Shown piece by piece: positions 11,720 through 22,089 of a stretch of DNA of 64,000 bases. Position numbers and translations under genes: made by a program. The DNA lies in assembly GCF_030272615.1 (NCBI RefSeq), contig NC_081407.1:374405018-374469017 (forward strand). Direction: 5' to 3'. The stretch comes from Cryptomeria japonica. Its lineage: Eukaryota; Streptophyta; Pinopsida; Cupressales; Cupressaceae. The notes under the pieces are model-generated. The model had not been told where the DNA came from, searched no databases, and was given only the letters and a program-made list of their open reading frames with translations. Each line of letters starts with the position of its first letter. The stretch's first letter is position 1.

Positions 11720-11806
11720 GTTATCAGGATCAATGAAGATATTGTCAAGGGCATAGGAGCTGGATGAAAAGGAACTCCACTCCCATTCATTAGAATCAAT
11801 CTCGGG

Positions 11807-12739
11807 TCAGGTATCCTCAGGTGTTATTTCATCGTCAGAATCACACCCTTTTCGACACGTGGACCTTTTGGTAGATGTGGATCCAATTCGTAACGGTACA
11901 AAACCTAACCCTAAAGTTGGGGGTCGCCTCGTGGGTATGACAAGTTCTAGCCTTCCATTGTTGTGCAAGCCTAAGCCACTGCAGCCATCATATCCTTTCT
12001 TCTGCAGCATAGTAAATCCTTTGCCATATAATTCCACTGGCAACTTGATAGGTGGAGTTTCAGTTGGATCTTTATAGAGCCAATCTATGACATCATCGTC
12101 TACAGTTTCTTTGTCAAGTTTTCCCCATCTTGCAAATGTAGTAGGAGGCTGATATTGAATAATGACCTTGGGTTCTTTTTGCAATAAATGCGGTTTTCCA
12201 TATGACTTTGGAGACATCAGCAAATTCCCAATGAGAAATGTTTGGTCCATTGAATATTCTCCACACCCTTGGTCTTGTATCTTCAGTTTTCCTTTGACAG
12301 CATCTAACAATGCATTAGGATCCACATAACTGTCTGATTTGGCCTCTCTATTGACTGGTACTTGCCGCTGAGGAGTATCCTTTAGGGTAGCACAGAACTG
12401 GAACGGATTAGGATCTCCTGGAATGGTTATCTCAGTGCCATTGTAAGGATATTTTAGACATTGATGATAAGTGGATGGAACTGCTTTCATGGCATGGATC
12501 CATGGACGGCCAAGGATCATATTATAAGGGAGGTCAAGGTCTAGGACTTGTAGGAAAGTGTTTTCCATCACTGGACCAACTCTGATGGGCAATACAATTA
12601 TCCCTTTGGATGGGCGTTCAGCATCATCATAAGCTTTGATCGTTATCCTTTTGGAAGCATCAATGTCATTTTCTGAATATCCAAGGCCAATGACCACTCT
12701 TAAGGTGCAGATATTAAGACCCGCTCCGCCATCTATCAA
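11807..12739 (-). pseudogene. Tat-1 aspartic protease with a G-patch domain
   Basis: The protease matures gag-pol. It starts at VLIDGGAGLNICTL, whose Asp-Gly-Gly-Ala stands at the usual D-S/T-G-A catalytic position, with the flap-side LDLDLPYNMILGRPWIH later. About 150 residues further on lies a G-patch-like segment, roughly 11945-12031, with KGFTMLQKKGYDGCSGLG and HNNG, matching the Gly-aromatic-Leu-Lys-x-Gly-aromatic-x-Gly-x-Gly-Leu-Gly pattern. G-patches bind RNA or helicases, and some retroviral proteases carry one. Two adjacent TGA codons lie between the nucleocapsid frame and the protease frame, both explained by CGA to TGA. Confidence 0.85.
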
Positions 12740-12745
12740 GACTCA

Positions 12746-14497
12746 TCAGATTTTGCAGTTATGGACAAAGACTTCTAGGTGCAAAGGGTCATTATGGGGA
12801 AGCTTGTCAAGTGAGATATCACTATCAGAAAATGCAACACTTTGGGAAATGGCTAAATGTCCAATCCGCGCTTGAAATTGGTCAAAATCAATATCTGTTG
12901 GGACAGTGGACTCAGTCAAAGCTTTATCTAGAACTGCACGATGCATGGGAGACATTTTCAACAACTCTAGAATAGATATTTGTGCAGGTGTTTTTCCTAG
13001 ATGATCCAAAAGATTATACTGACTCGCAGGAACTGGTTTGGGAGGAGTGGCAGGAGCTCCTTTCACGACTATTTTGGATTGACGAGTGGTGACCACACAA
13101 GAAGGATCTTGTCCTTTTATTCTCAAGGTGGACACATACTCATTTGACGCATGAAAACAATTAATGACATTGTGATAACCGGTATTTGCATAATTGGTCG
13201 TTTGAGCAGAATTGGAAGAAGACGCTTTACCCTTGTCATGATCAAGCAAAGGAGTTTTGAAAATAGTATGATCAGTGTTAGTGGTCGGATGGGTTGGATC
13301 TATCTCAATTACTCCTTGCTCCAATAAATCTTGAATCATATGTTTTAGTTGAAAACATGAAGCAGTTTTATGTCCTTTGGACCAATGATACTCACAGTAC
13401 GCATTATCATTCCACCAATGCGGTTTTACCACTGGTTCTGCCTTAATATCTGGTAGCTTGATAAATTTCGCTTGTATTAATTGCTTCATGACTGATTCGA
13501 TAGGCTCTCCCAATGGCGTAAATTGTCGAGGAGGCCCATCCCGTGATCGGAAGGGTTTGCATTGTTGATTTTGTTGTTGGCCTTATTGTTGATATTGCAA
13601 CTGTTGAGCATGCTGTTGATATTGCAACTGTTGAGCATGCTGTTGATATTGTGACTGTTGAGCATGTGGTTGATATTGCGGCTGTTGAGTAACATTGTTC
13701 CTAGGTGCTTGATTTTGTTCCATAGTCGACATATTAGGAACACTCAACCTCTTGATTGTGAATGGGGGTTGATTTGCATTCACCGCTCTCATATCAACAA
13801 CACCATCATTAGTGACATTCTTGTTCTTATACCAAAATCTATTTCTATCCCCTGAATAATTTGTGTTGTCATTGTCCTTATTGAGCTTGATAATTCCTTT
13901 AGCTACAAGAGCTGTTTCAATATTCATTCCTTTCTTAATGAGTTTTTCTATAGTACTAGGACTTTTCAACTTTAGCTCATACATCATTTCTGGGACCAGA
14001 TTTTGGATAAACAGATTCACTTGCTGTTCTTCAGGTATATCGAGAGAAGAACGACTATACAAGCTTCGCCATTGTTGCAAAAAGGTCACTAATGGTTCAC
14101 CTTGCTTTTGTTTGGTATTGCATAAATCTGACATAGTCACATCACTGTCAATGTTGAACGCGAAATGAGATATAAACTTTTGCGTCAGTTCTGACCAAGT
14201 CTTTATATTTCCTGGCAGATGTGAATACCAATCCATAGCTTGTCCAGTGAGACTTCGTACAAATAATCGCATTAAATATGTCTCCTCATAGCTTACTTCT
14301 GTGCATGCTGCGTAAAATGCTCGAATATGATCTTTTGGATTGCCATTCCCTCTATATTTCTCAAAGTTGGGTGCCTCAAAATGCTTAGGGAATGGAGGCA
14401 TGTATACACTCTTGTCAAATGGATTAGGACATAAATCTTGATCTGTATACAACTTCTTTGTTCCTTTAGTTTCTAATGCGTCAACTTTTCGTTGCAA
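12746..14497 (-). pseudogene. Tat-1 gag: capsid-like domain and zinc-knuckle-like nucleocapsid
   Basis: Gag packages element RNA into particles. Codons from 14497 give the Retrotrans_gag fold: MPPFPKHFEAPNFEKYRG, HIRAFYAACTEVSYEETYLM, GQAMDWYSHLP, FISHFAFNID, EPLVTFLQQWRSL. A Gln-rich tail with four 27-bp repeats follows, then a TAA (13583-13585, CAA in the repeat pattern). After it, in the same frame, comes a nucleocapsid-like part with WWNDNAYCEYHWSKGHKTASC, a zinc-knuckle-like Cys-x2-His-x4-His-x4-Cys. Tat-2 has the same block (WWNDDEYCEFHKSKGHKTRNC). It ends at tandem TGA codons before protease. Confidence 0.88.
13588..13695 (-). repeat. 27-bp tandem repeat encoding a Gln-rich nonapeptide
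   Basis: About four copies of a 27-bp unit, the first two identical and the last two slightly diverged. On the minus strand each encodes Q-Y-Q-Q-H-A-Q-Q-L/S/P. It lies in the gag spacer between capsid and nucleocapsid. The length keeps the reading frame. Confidence 0.85.
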
Positions 14498-16096
14498 CTT
14501 CTCAAGTTGTTGCGCAATTGTATCAGATTGTAGAGGTCCATCATTAATCCCAGTTGGTATTGTTTGTTGATATATTGCATTTCTGATCGGTTGTTGATAC
14601 TCTGCAATGGTCGTTTTTGGTGTCTCCTACATATAAAGTTCTTGGTACTTCTCTTGTTGTTGCGGTTGTGCTATGCCTTGATACTGACCTTGTTGTTGTG
14701 CTTCTTGAAGCCTAGGTTGATATTGCAATTGAATAGGCTGTTGATATTGCATAGGTGCCAATTGCGATTGTGAAGTAGGATAACTTGTTTGCCTTGGCAC
14801 ATATTGTGGCACATGTTGTTGGTTCTAACGAATCGGAATTTGTTGACTTTGTGCCAATTGTTGTCGCGGTGTATATCCCATCATTTGTAAAAAACTTTGT
14901 TTAGATGATTTTCGTTGCTTCTCCTTAGGATGGGGTATAGCACTTGCATTTACTTGCTGTGTTGTTTGTCCAATCCATTGTGATGGTTGCAAGTTTGTGT
15001 TAACTTGTAATGGTGCTGAAGGCGCTGCAATTTCTTTTCGAATGCGATATTGTTGTTGTTGCACATCATTTGTTTGCACATTCGATCGTACCTTTTGCAT
15101 ATTACTCAATTGTTGCAATAATTGTTGGAGGTGCAAACCACTACCTGTAGCTCTTTGTGTAGCCATTATCAAAGGATCTGTCGCAATAGTGTTTGACAAA
15201 GATACATAAGAACTTTGTTGCATCGTGGAGTTGCTTTGGACATTATTGACATTAGGCATTCCAGTTGTGAAACTTTCTTGTATCTTAGATGTTGATCCAA
15301 TTTTATGCATGTGAGGAACCACTTCTTGTTGAGGAGCCACTATCGATATTTGCATGGTCTTCATTTGATCTTGTATTATAGGCGTTGTATTGAATAATGG
15401 ATTATTTATCGTCTCAAATGGTGACTTTTGAGGAATAGTCACTGTCAATGTCTTTGAAGCACGTTTACTCATCAAGGTAGGTTGAAGTTCTTGTTGCACA
15501 TTTTCTTCATTTGGATGCAAAGAGAAACTTAACATCTCACTGCCTTGTTGTGTTTGCACATTAATTGGTTCATTTAAGGAAGCCACATTACTCATCATGT
15601 GAAGATACTTTTGTGGACACATTTTAAAGACTTTGTTCAGGAACTTATCCATCTTTTTTATTACCTTTGGATCTTGAAGGAACATGTCGACATCATCAGA
15701 AGCATCAGAATCAGATGAAGAATCTGGTTGGACATTTGGATTCGTTTCTTGTTGAATGCCTTGGTCTGAACCAAATCCTTGTGAAAGAGTTTGGTCTTCA
15801 TACAATGTTTGAGTTCGAATGTCATGTTGCAAATTTGGTTGATCCCAATTAAAAGGTGCACTTCCTCTTGGAGTTGGTGGAACACTCCCATGTCCTGGTT
15901 TCATGGGTACAAATACTGGTTCATATAATGGAGGTGGTCCAAGTTGAACCGTTCCATATGGTGGTAGAGATGTGTTTGATGAACCTTCAACTTGCACTGT
16001 TTGACTAGTTTGAAACTGCGAATTTACTATGTTATCCATGGATTGATACATTGGTTCACTCATCTTCTTAGATCTTGATCTTGTCTCAATAGGCAT
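14498..16096 (-). pseudogene. Tat-1 long N-terminal region of gag (or an in-frame ORF1)
   Basis: An open stretch of 423 codons starts at MPIETRSRSKKMSEPMYQS and continues in the same frame, through two TAG codons (14825-14827 and 14627-14629), into the capsid domain at 14497. It is rich in Gln, Ser and Pro, with an acidic patch (SSSDSDASDDVDMF) and a short helical patch (KKMDKFLNKVFKMCPQKYL), and ends in Gln-rich sequence. I recognise no named domain. Some Tat-lineage elements carry an additional ORF upstream of gag; here the frame is continuous with gag, so it may be either an extended gag N-terminus or an ORF1 fused by loss of its stop. The start is the first ATG of the frame. Confidence 0.7.
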
Positions 16097-17059
16097 GTCA
16101 CTTATGCAAATGCAATTTTTTTTTATTTTTATTTTTTGGAATTTTTCAAAGACAATATATGATATGTAACTAAATGCAAACTAAATATATTAAAATTCAA
16201 TCTATGTTTTTGGTTGTTTTTGAAGATTTTGACAAACTTTTGAAATGCAAATCTAAAAAGAGACCCTTAGGAAATTGAAATGATGTCTAGACCTCAAAGG
16301 ACAAAAGGACTTAAGTGACAAAAGGACAAAATGACAATGTCTTCCCCTGTATGCTTGGATACTAAGCTAGGTTTGACGAAATGGTATTGATGAAAAAAGG
16401 ACAAAAGACTTTGATAAGGTCTAGACTTCCTAACAATGACTTAGGGTTTATCAAAGATTTGGATTGCTCAAGTATGACAAGACCTAGGTTTGACACTATA
16501 TGCAAAAGGACAATTAATATGCAAATGATCTTAATATGATATGACAATGACTTAGGCTTAATGAAGAGACTTGGGATATGCAAATGCAAATGTATGACAA
16601 TGTCAACCTAAGATGAAACCTAAGGTTTAATTATGAAATGATATTACTCTTATGCAAGAGGACATATGCAAATGGATGACTTTTATTGATATGAAAAAGA
16701 AGTATGACTTAGGTGAAACCTAACATTGATACTTGATAATGACTTTGAAAAATGCAACCTAGGATGAACCTAAATGTAAGTGACATAAGAGTTGAGACAA
16801 GTTTTTTTGAACAATGTTGGATAACCATGCTTTAGGAATATGATCTTTGAATCTTGTTGAATTTTTGTTGGATGAATATCTTTTGTGCTTAATCTTATGT
16901 TAGATCAATTTGTTTTGCTTTTGAAATGGGATAACATTCAACTTTTGACAATCAAAAGCATACAAGATGTTACAACTTAGACTTAAGACAATCATGCTCA
17001 TTTCCACATTCCTTAGGGTAGGCAAAGACATTAGGTACTTGAGAGGTAGACTCATTATG

Positions 17060-17585
17060 AGATTCAAGGAGAATACATAGATGCTTGACCCCACGGGCTC
17101 CCCTCCACGGCACTCACTTCTCAGGGCAGCCAAGCATCAGTCCCCATGGAAATCTCCCCATGGCGAACTTAGTATCTCTTCCAAGTATCCAAATTTGTCC
17201 TTCTCAAGCAACTAGAAAGGTTTTTGGCCTCTAAAAACAAGGTATGTAGTAAGGATTTCTGTTAAGCATTACTCCTTGATGTCACGCAAGCATGATTGAG
17301 ACATTAAGCCCATCAAGATACCAAACAAATGTAGTCGCGCAAGCACGATTTAGACCAAGAGGCCCTACTTAGATGTTGATATGAGAAAGAGTTCAAGGGT
17401 CATCACTTCCCAAGTAACTGCAATTCCCACGTAACACTTCCTTCAAAGCTTTCGCCCATCAGGTATTTTTTTATAGTGAGTTAGAATGCCAAGGAATTAT
17501 AGCCGTACTCACTTTGGGTCGTTCCCTTCTCACGATTATCACTTGCTTGCAAAAGCAAAGTGGTCGGGAAGGCAGGCCCTCTAAT
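17060..17585 (-). promoter_or_regulatory. Leader block conserved between Tat-1 and Tat-2
   Basis: On the minus strand several stretches match the Tat-2 leader (+ strand 25785-26310) in the same order: AGGGCCTGyCTTCCCG, GTGAGAAGrGAAyGACCCAA, a CCTTACTA...TCTAGTTG segment, GGGGAG..TTTTCATGGGG, TGATGCTTGGCTG, GAGAAGTGAGTGCCG and GTCAArCATCTA. The surrounding leaders are not alignable by eye. Conservation of non-coding RNA in one place and orientation suggests a structural or packaging signal; that is inference. Confidence 0.7.
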
Positions 17586-17994
17586 GGAGACACTCAATCA
17601 ACAAAACAAGCATGGTATCAAAGATCTGGATTTCTGATCACCCTATGAAGGATGAGAGCATACTCTCCTACTCCAATGTCATGCTTAACAATCAAAGCAT
17701 ACAAATGTTTATTCCAACCTATTTATAAATCACTAAGTGCCTAATTAAAAATCTCAAACACACAATTTGGTTGTTTCTCCAAGGCAACCTGCAAAACTCA
17801 AGTTAGAGGTTTGATTTGTTGTCTTTGACCATCGAATCTACACAAAACATGTTATTAGTTTGATTTGTAGTCTTTTTCATGTGTATGCCAAGATCCTGCA
17901 CCAATAATTAGTACCAAAATCCAAAACACAGAAAACAAAATGCAAAAACATCAAAAATTTCAAGTAAAAACTGCATTTTTCACCTCTGATCTGG

Positions 17995-18135
17995 ACTTTA
18001 CACAGGCGCAGAAGTCATGACACAGGCGCAAGATGTCTGACACAAGTGCAGAATGTTGCATACATAGGCGCAAGATGCTCAACACAGGCACAGAATGCTT
18101 CACACAAGCGCAGAAGTGTCCAGAATGCACTGCAC
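17995..18135 (-). repeat. Array of ~20-bp ACACAGGCGCAGAA-type motifs
   Basis: Six to seven degenerate units in + orientation read CACAGGCGCAGAAGTCATGA, then variants with AAGTGCAG, AGGCGCAAGATG and AAGCGCAGAAG. Similar CACAAACGCGCCTgG units occur in Tat-2 at 35530-35665, and related motifs in the Tat-1 3' region near 5590-5640. Confidence 0.7.
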
Positions 18136-18216
18136 GGCCCTGTTTTTGGGTTTTTGACCTACAAATCAACTTAGAAGCACTCCAAAACACAGTAAAAGGG
18201 TTAGAAGGTTAGTATT

Positions 18217-18232
18217 CACGTTGGGTTCACCA
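18217..18232 (-). promoter_or_regulatory. Tat-1 putative primer-binding site
   Basis: TGGTGAACCCAACGTG on the minus strand starts 6 nt after the 5' LTR end (CTACA). Its position and TGG start fit a tRNA-primed minus-strand start site. I could not assign the tRNA with confidence. Confidence 0.6.
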
Positions 18233-18237
18233 GTTAA

Positions 18238-19838
18238 TGTAGCATTGGAATTAGGAATCATCAAAGACAAGTAGATCAATCAAAACACGAGACATGATAA
18301 CTTAATCAAAAGAACACTCATTGCAAATGAACCTAATTCTAAGCACACTCAATAGAGGTATGAAAACAAAGCATTCAAAATGAAAGATTATGCAAACCAA
18401 ATGCAGAATTGAATGCTCCTTCCATGCGGCTCCATTGTTGTTCTTTCCTCTTCAATGGGTTTGTGGATCTCACCTACAAGTGCTCACACAATTGAAAGCA
18501 AGATTGATGAAAAGCTCAAGAGTACTAGAAGCATAAGTTCGGTAGTTTGATAGGAATTCCGATTAGGTTTGATTGAAAATCATCCAATTTATAGAGAAAT
18601 TGGAGAAATGACAAGATTGGCATGATGCAATTCAAATGGAAATTGCAAATCAATATGACAAATTATGACAAATTATGCACTTTCCATGCACAATTTGATT
18701 GATTGATAATTGATGACAAATTATGACACATTCCATGTCAAAATTGATTGATTATCAATTATGACAATTTCATGACAAATTGAAATGTCATTCCCATAGA
18801 ATTAGGAGATGAAATAGGAGGGAAAAGAAATTAGAAATTTAGAAAATTAGGAAATAAGGAAAATAGGAAATATGGAATTAGGAAATTGATGAAAATTAGA
18901 AAATTGGAATTAGTGAATTAATTAATAATTTTTCATTTATTAATCAATTCACAAAGAGGAATAATTAGCCAATTAAATGAACATTTAATTGTGACAAGAA
19001 GACCTAGGATAAATAAGTAATTTATTTAATCCTAAAGGAAGAAATGACAAATTAGGTTAAATGAATAAATCATAAAACCCTAGAAGACGAATTAGAAATG
19101 CGAAAATGACAATTAGGTCTTGATTGAAGATAATTAATGTCATGATTTTGAATTGATAAATGACCAATGTGATAAACAATTCGATTGAGAAATGCACCAA
19201 TTGACGAGGAACAATGACAAATTGATCCAAATTGACATAATTGAGACAAAGAACGATCGATGACAAATCGGTCACAAAATGACAAGATTGACAAAATAGA
19301 TTGCAAGACGACAAAAATTGGAAATGACCACGATCGATGACAAATCGGTCACAAAATGACAAGATTGAAAAGAGGACAAAAATCAATGACAAATAGATTG
19401 CAAAATGACAAGATTGATAATGACCACGATCAATGACAAATTGATCGCAAGATGACAAGATTGAACATGACAACGATTGATGACAAATCGATCGTTAAAA
19501 TGACAAGATTGAAGGATTGATGATAAATTGACAAGATTGAAAAGAGGACAAAACCCTAATTAGGATTGACGATGTCCAAAATGATGACAAATGAATACGC
19601 ACATTGATGCGATAGGGTAAGATCGATCAAAATCATGATTGAATATTGTTGTCGACAAGACCAAATTCGAGGACGAGATGATTGAAGAATATAGAAGAAT
19701 GACTCGATGTTCGCAAATGATAAAGACCAAGTGCGTGACATAGGAGAAATGTTAATGTGATGCAAAAACCTAAAATGAGGCAATGCGCAAATGTTAAAAT
19801 ATGATCTCACAAGCGTTGACCATTTTTGGGTGTCTACA
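18238..19838 (-). repeat. Tat-1 5' LTR
   Basis: It matches 3454-5058 with about a dozen or so substitutions and a 5-bp indel (CTATTTAAAGG versus CTAAAGG). On the minus strand it starts TGTAGACACC and ends GCTACA. The right boundary at 19838 abuts the Copia-O integrase coding sequence, so Tat-1 inserted into or recombined with Copia-O. The 5 bp outside (CTCGT on +) are not found at the other end. Confidence 0.9.
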
Positions 19839-20640
19839 CTCGTAATCCAATATGTAAGGAATGTCAAATGGGAAAGCAAGTTAGAACAACATTTAAGAGA
19901 ATTTTTTTAGAAATCCAATAATATTCTTGATTTAATTCATACTGATTTATGTGGTCCAGCAAGAAAAAGGAGTCTTCAAGGTGATAGATACTGTATGCTA
20001 ATAATTGATGATTATTATAAAATGTGTTGGGTTACTTTTCTCAAGGAGAAATCAAAAGCTTTTGAGATATTCAAGATATACAAGGAAATGGTAGAAAATG
20101 AAACCAACAAGAAAATCAAATGTTTAAGATCTGATCAAGGAGGATAATTTACATCTAGGGAATTCAATGCATTATGTGAGGAGAATAGAATCAAAAGACA
20201 ACTATTAGCACCCTGGACACCTCAACAGAATGGAGTTGTGGAAAGAAAGAATAGAACTATACTGGATGCAGAAAGAACCATGATCATGGAATCAAATCTA
20301 CCTTATGTGTACTGGAGAGAAGCAGTGAATACAGTGGTTTACACTTTCAACAGAGTTCACATAAAAGGTGAAATCGGTAAGACCCCTTATGAACAATGGT
20401 TTGGTCATACTCCTACTTATACTTCAGAATATTTGGAAGCAAATGATATATTAGGAGAGATGAGTCAATTGGAAAATTTGATCCTAGAAGTGATGAAGGA
20501 ATATTTCTTGGTTACTCAACTAGAAGCAAGGCATATAGATGTTATAATAAAAGATTGCAAAAAATCATTGAAAGTACTAATGTGAAGATAGATGAACATT
20601 TTAGAGAAGAATCAAGATTTGTACATTCTGAACCAACAGT
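19839..20640 (+). pseudogene. Copia-O integrase, broken
   Basis: The frame begins inside the GAG-pre-integrase zinc region (CKECQMGKQVRTTFK). The core follows with the first catalytic Asp in LIHTDLCGP, the second in CLRSDQGG and Glu in PQQNGVVERKNRT. LRSDQGG is followed by TAA where Glu of GGEF belongs, and an indel near 19900 disrupts the front. An open piece at 20238-20585 carries YWREAVNTVVYTFNRVHIKG and KTPYEQWFGHTPTY. Three catalytic residues survive, but the chain cannot be made in one piece. Confidence 0.85.
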
Positions 20641-20831
20641 AGAAATGATTATAAATGAATTGGCATAGATTGCAATGGAACATAATGAAGAACCAGTCAC
20701 ACCAGCATCATCAAAAAACTCAACTATGACTAAAGAATAGCAGCTTGTAAGTGGAAATCAGAATAAACCCAAGTATGTAAGATTGAATTATTCAAAAAAA
20801 TCAAATAATTGGAAATAAAAATCAAGGTGTT

Positions 20832-21101
20832 ATGACAAGGGGAAGATTGGCAAATGAAAAGGTATGTTTAATTTATCAAGTTGAACTAGCATCAGTTGTT
20901 GAAGCATGTCAAGATAAAGATTGGATAAAAGAAATGGAAGATGAATTAGAAAAAATTGAAATGAATAATACTTGGACATTAGTTCCCCAGCCTAAAGACA
21001 AAAATGTAATTGGAACTAAATGGGTATTTAAAAATAAACTTAATGAGGATGGTGAAGTAATTAGAAACAAAGCAAGATTAGTTTGTAAAGGTTATTCTCA
21101 G
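20832..21101 (+). pseudogene. Copia-O reverse transcriptase, N-terminal part
   Basis: The standard copia RT opening is present: [40 protein letters not shown] and [12 protein letters not shown]. It is in frame with the integrase piece at 20238. It is cut at the CTCAG target site by the NK-1 LTR; the frame resumes at 41049. Confidence 0.9.
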
Positions 21102-21887
21102 TGTTAGGATTCCCAAAGATACTAAGAGGGGGGGTTGAATCAGTATCTGACCAGTTTATGAATTTTATAAACTTATAACATGAAAAGCATATCAAAATTG
21201 TGTACTAGTAAACTAAACTTAATGCAACAAGTAAGAACAATAACCACAACATAAGAAGCACACCATAACATAATATTTTAATGAGGAAACCTAGTGTGGG
21301 AAAAACCTCGGTGGGATTTGTGACCCACAATATTCACTTACTGGTCAATAAGGGAATATTATTGTTTACAAGAGGGGCCTGCACATGCAGGAAGGCCAAG
21401 TGCCTAGAGCTCACTACTCAATTACAAAAGGAAGTCACACTGACTTACAAAAATGGATTATACAAATCCAATGTCTTGTATTGCTTCAAATTAGCATCTG
21501 CTATGCCAAATCCAGTACCGGTTTAAGTTCTGCTACATACAAAAACCCTTAATCAATAATTTGCATATTAGGTCTGCTACCTTCTATTTATTTTTCACAT
21601 ATCCTATCATCCTAAATGATCTACAATGATCTCATACATATATGAGTCATTTTAGAATTATCCATGTCGGCTTACAAAAGATTTTAAAATTAATTACAAA
21701 ATATAAATATATAAAATTCTTGTCGGCCAGGGTGTCGGTATTCTTCCTTTCGGTGCCAGTGTACTGTATGCCGGTGTAGAGTCTGTCGGTGCCGGTACCT
21801 GTCTGTATCATATGATTGCAAGGTTGCCATCAATGAAAATACCTTCAATCACCTACAATTTCTCATTGGAGTGTGCATTTTCCAACA
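21102..21887 (-). repeat. NK-1 3' LTR
   Basis: In + orientation it runs TGTTAGGATTCCC to CATTTTCCAACA. It holds the GAGGTTTTTCCC...GGTTTCCTC motif (minus strand, about 21290-21310) and the G7 run near its + start that appear in all copia-type LTRs of the window. Confidence 0.9.
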
Positions 21888-22080
21888 ATCTCCCCCTTTG
21901 GCATTGATGGCAACACTCATGACAAAAATCTAAAAATTATCATCCAAAAAGAATCTGCCAAAATTGTCTTACCAAAAAAAATGTGTTACCAAAACAATGT
22001 GTGCTCCCCCTGAGTTGATGGTGTCATCTACTGATCATTTTTCTCATTACCTCTATCTACTCCCCCTTTGCCATCAATGA
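21888..22080 (-). promoter_or_regulatory. NK-1 polypurine tracts (three)
   Basis: On the minus strand CCAAAGGGGGAGAT abuts the 3' LTR (21888-21901). Two further tracts lie upstream: CAGGGGGAGC at about 22002-22012 and GGCAAAGGGGGAGTAG at about 22057-22072. Repeated PPTs before the 3' LTR are known in Sireviruses. Confidence 0.8.
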
Positions 22081-22089
22081 TAAAGGTTG

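Larger units (their letters stand above)
16097..18216 (-). other. Tat-1 5' leader
   Basis: This 2.1 kb between the primer site and gag has no convincing ORF. On the minus strand its order is a short-motif array (18135-17995), 400 bp of plain sequence, a block conserved with Tat-2 (about 17585-17060), then AT-rich sequence with many ATGACAA and AGGTTTGACA-like motifs up to the gag ATG at 16096. Long leaders of this kind usually carry the packaging and translation signals. Confidence 0.75.
3371..19838 (-). mobile_element. Tat-1: Ty3/gypsy LTR retrotransposon, Tat lineage (dual RNase H), defective
   Basis: Read on the minus strand the order is LTR (19838-18238), primer-binding-like site, 2.1-kb leader, gag-pol, 2.8-kb 3' region, polypurine tract, LTR (5058-3454). 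Pol order protease-RT-RNase H-second RNase H-integrase is the Ty3/gypsy order, and the extra RNase H before integrase is the hallmark of the Tat lineage. The LTRs differ at only a dozen or so positions by eye (about 1%), many of them C/T or G/A, yet the ORF has at least eight stops and a 1-bp deletion. The left LTR continues through a second primer site and 50 bp of leader (3453 to 3371), so the locus ends in a tandem LTR-internal remnant. No target duplication is visible. Confidence 0.9.
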
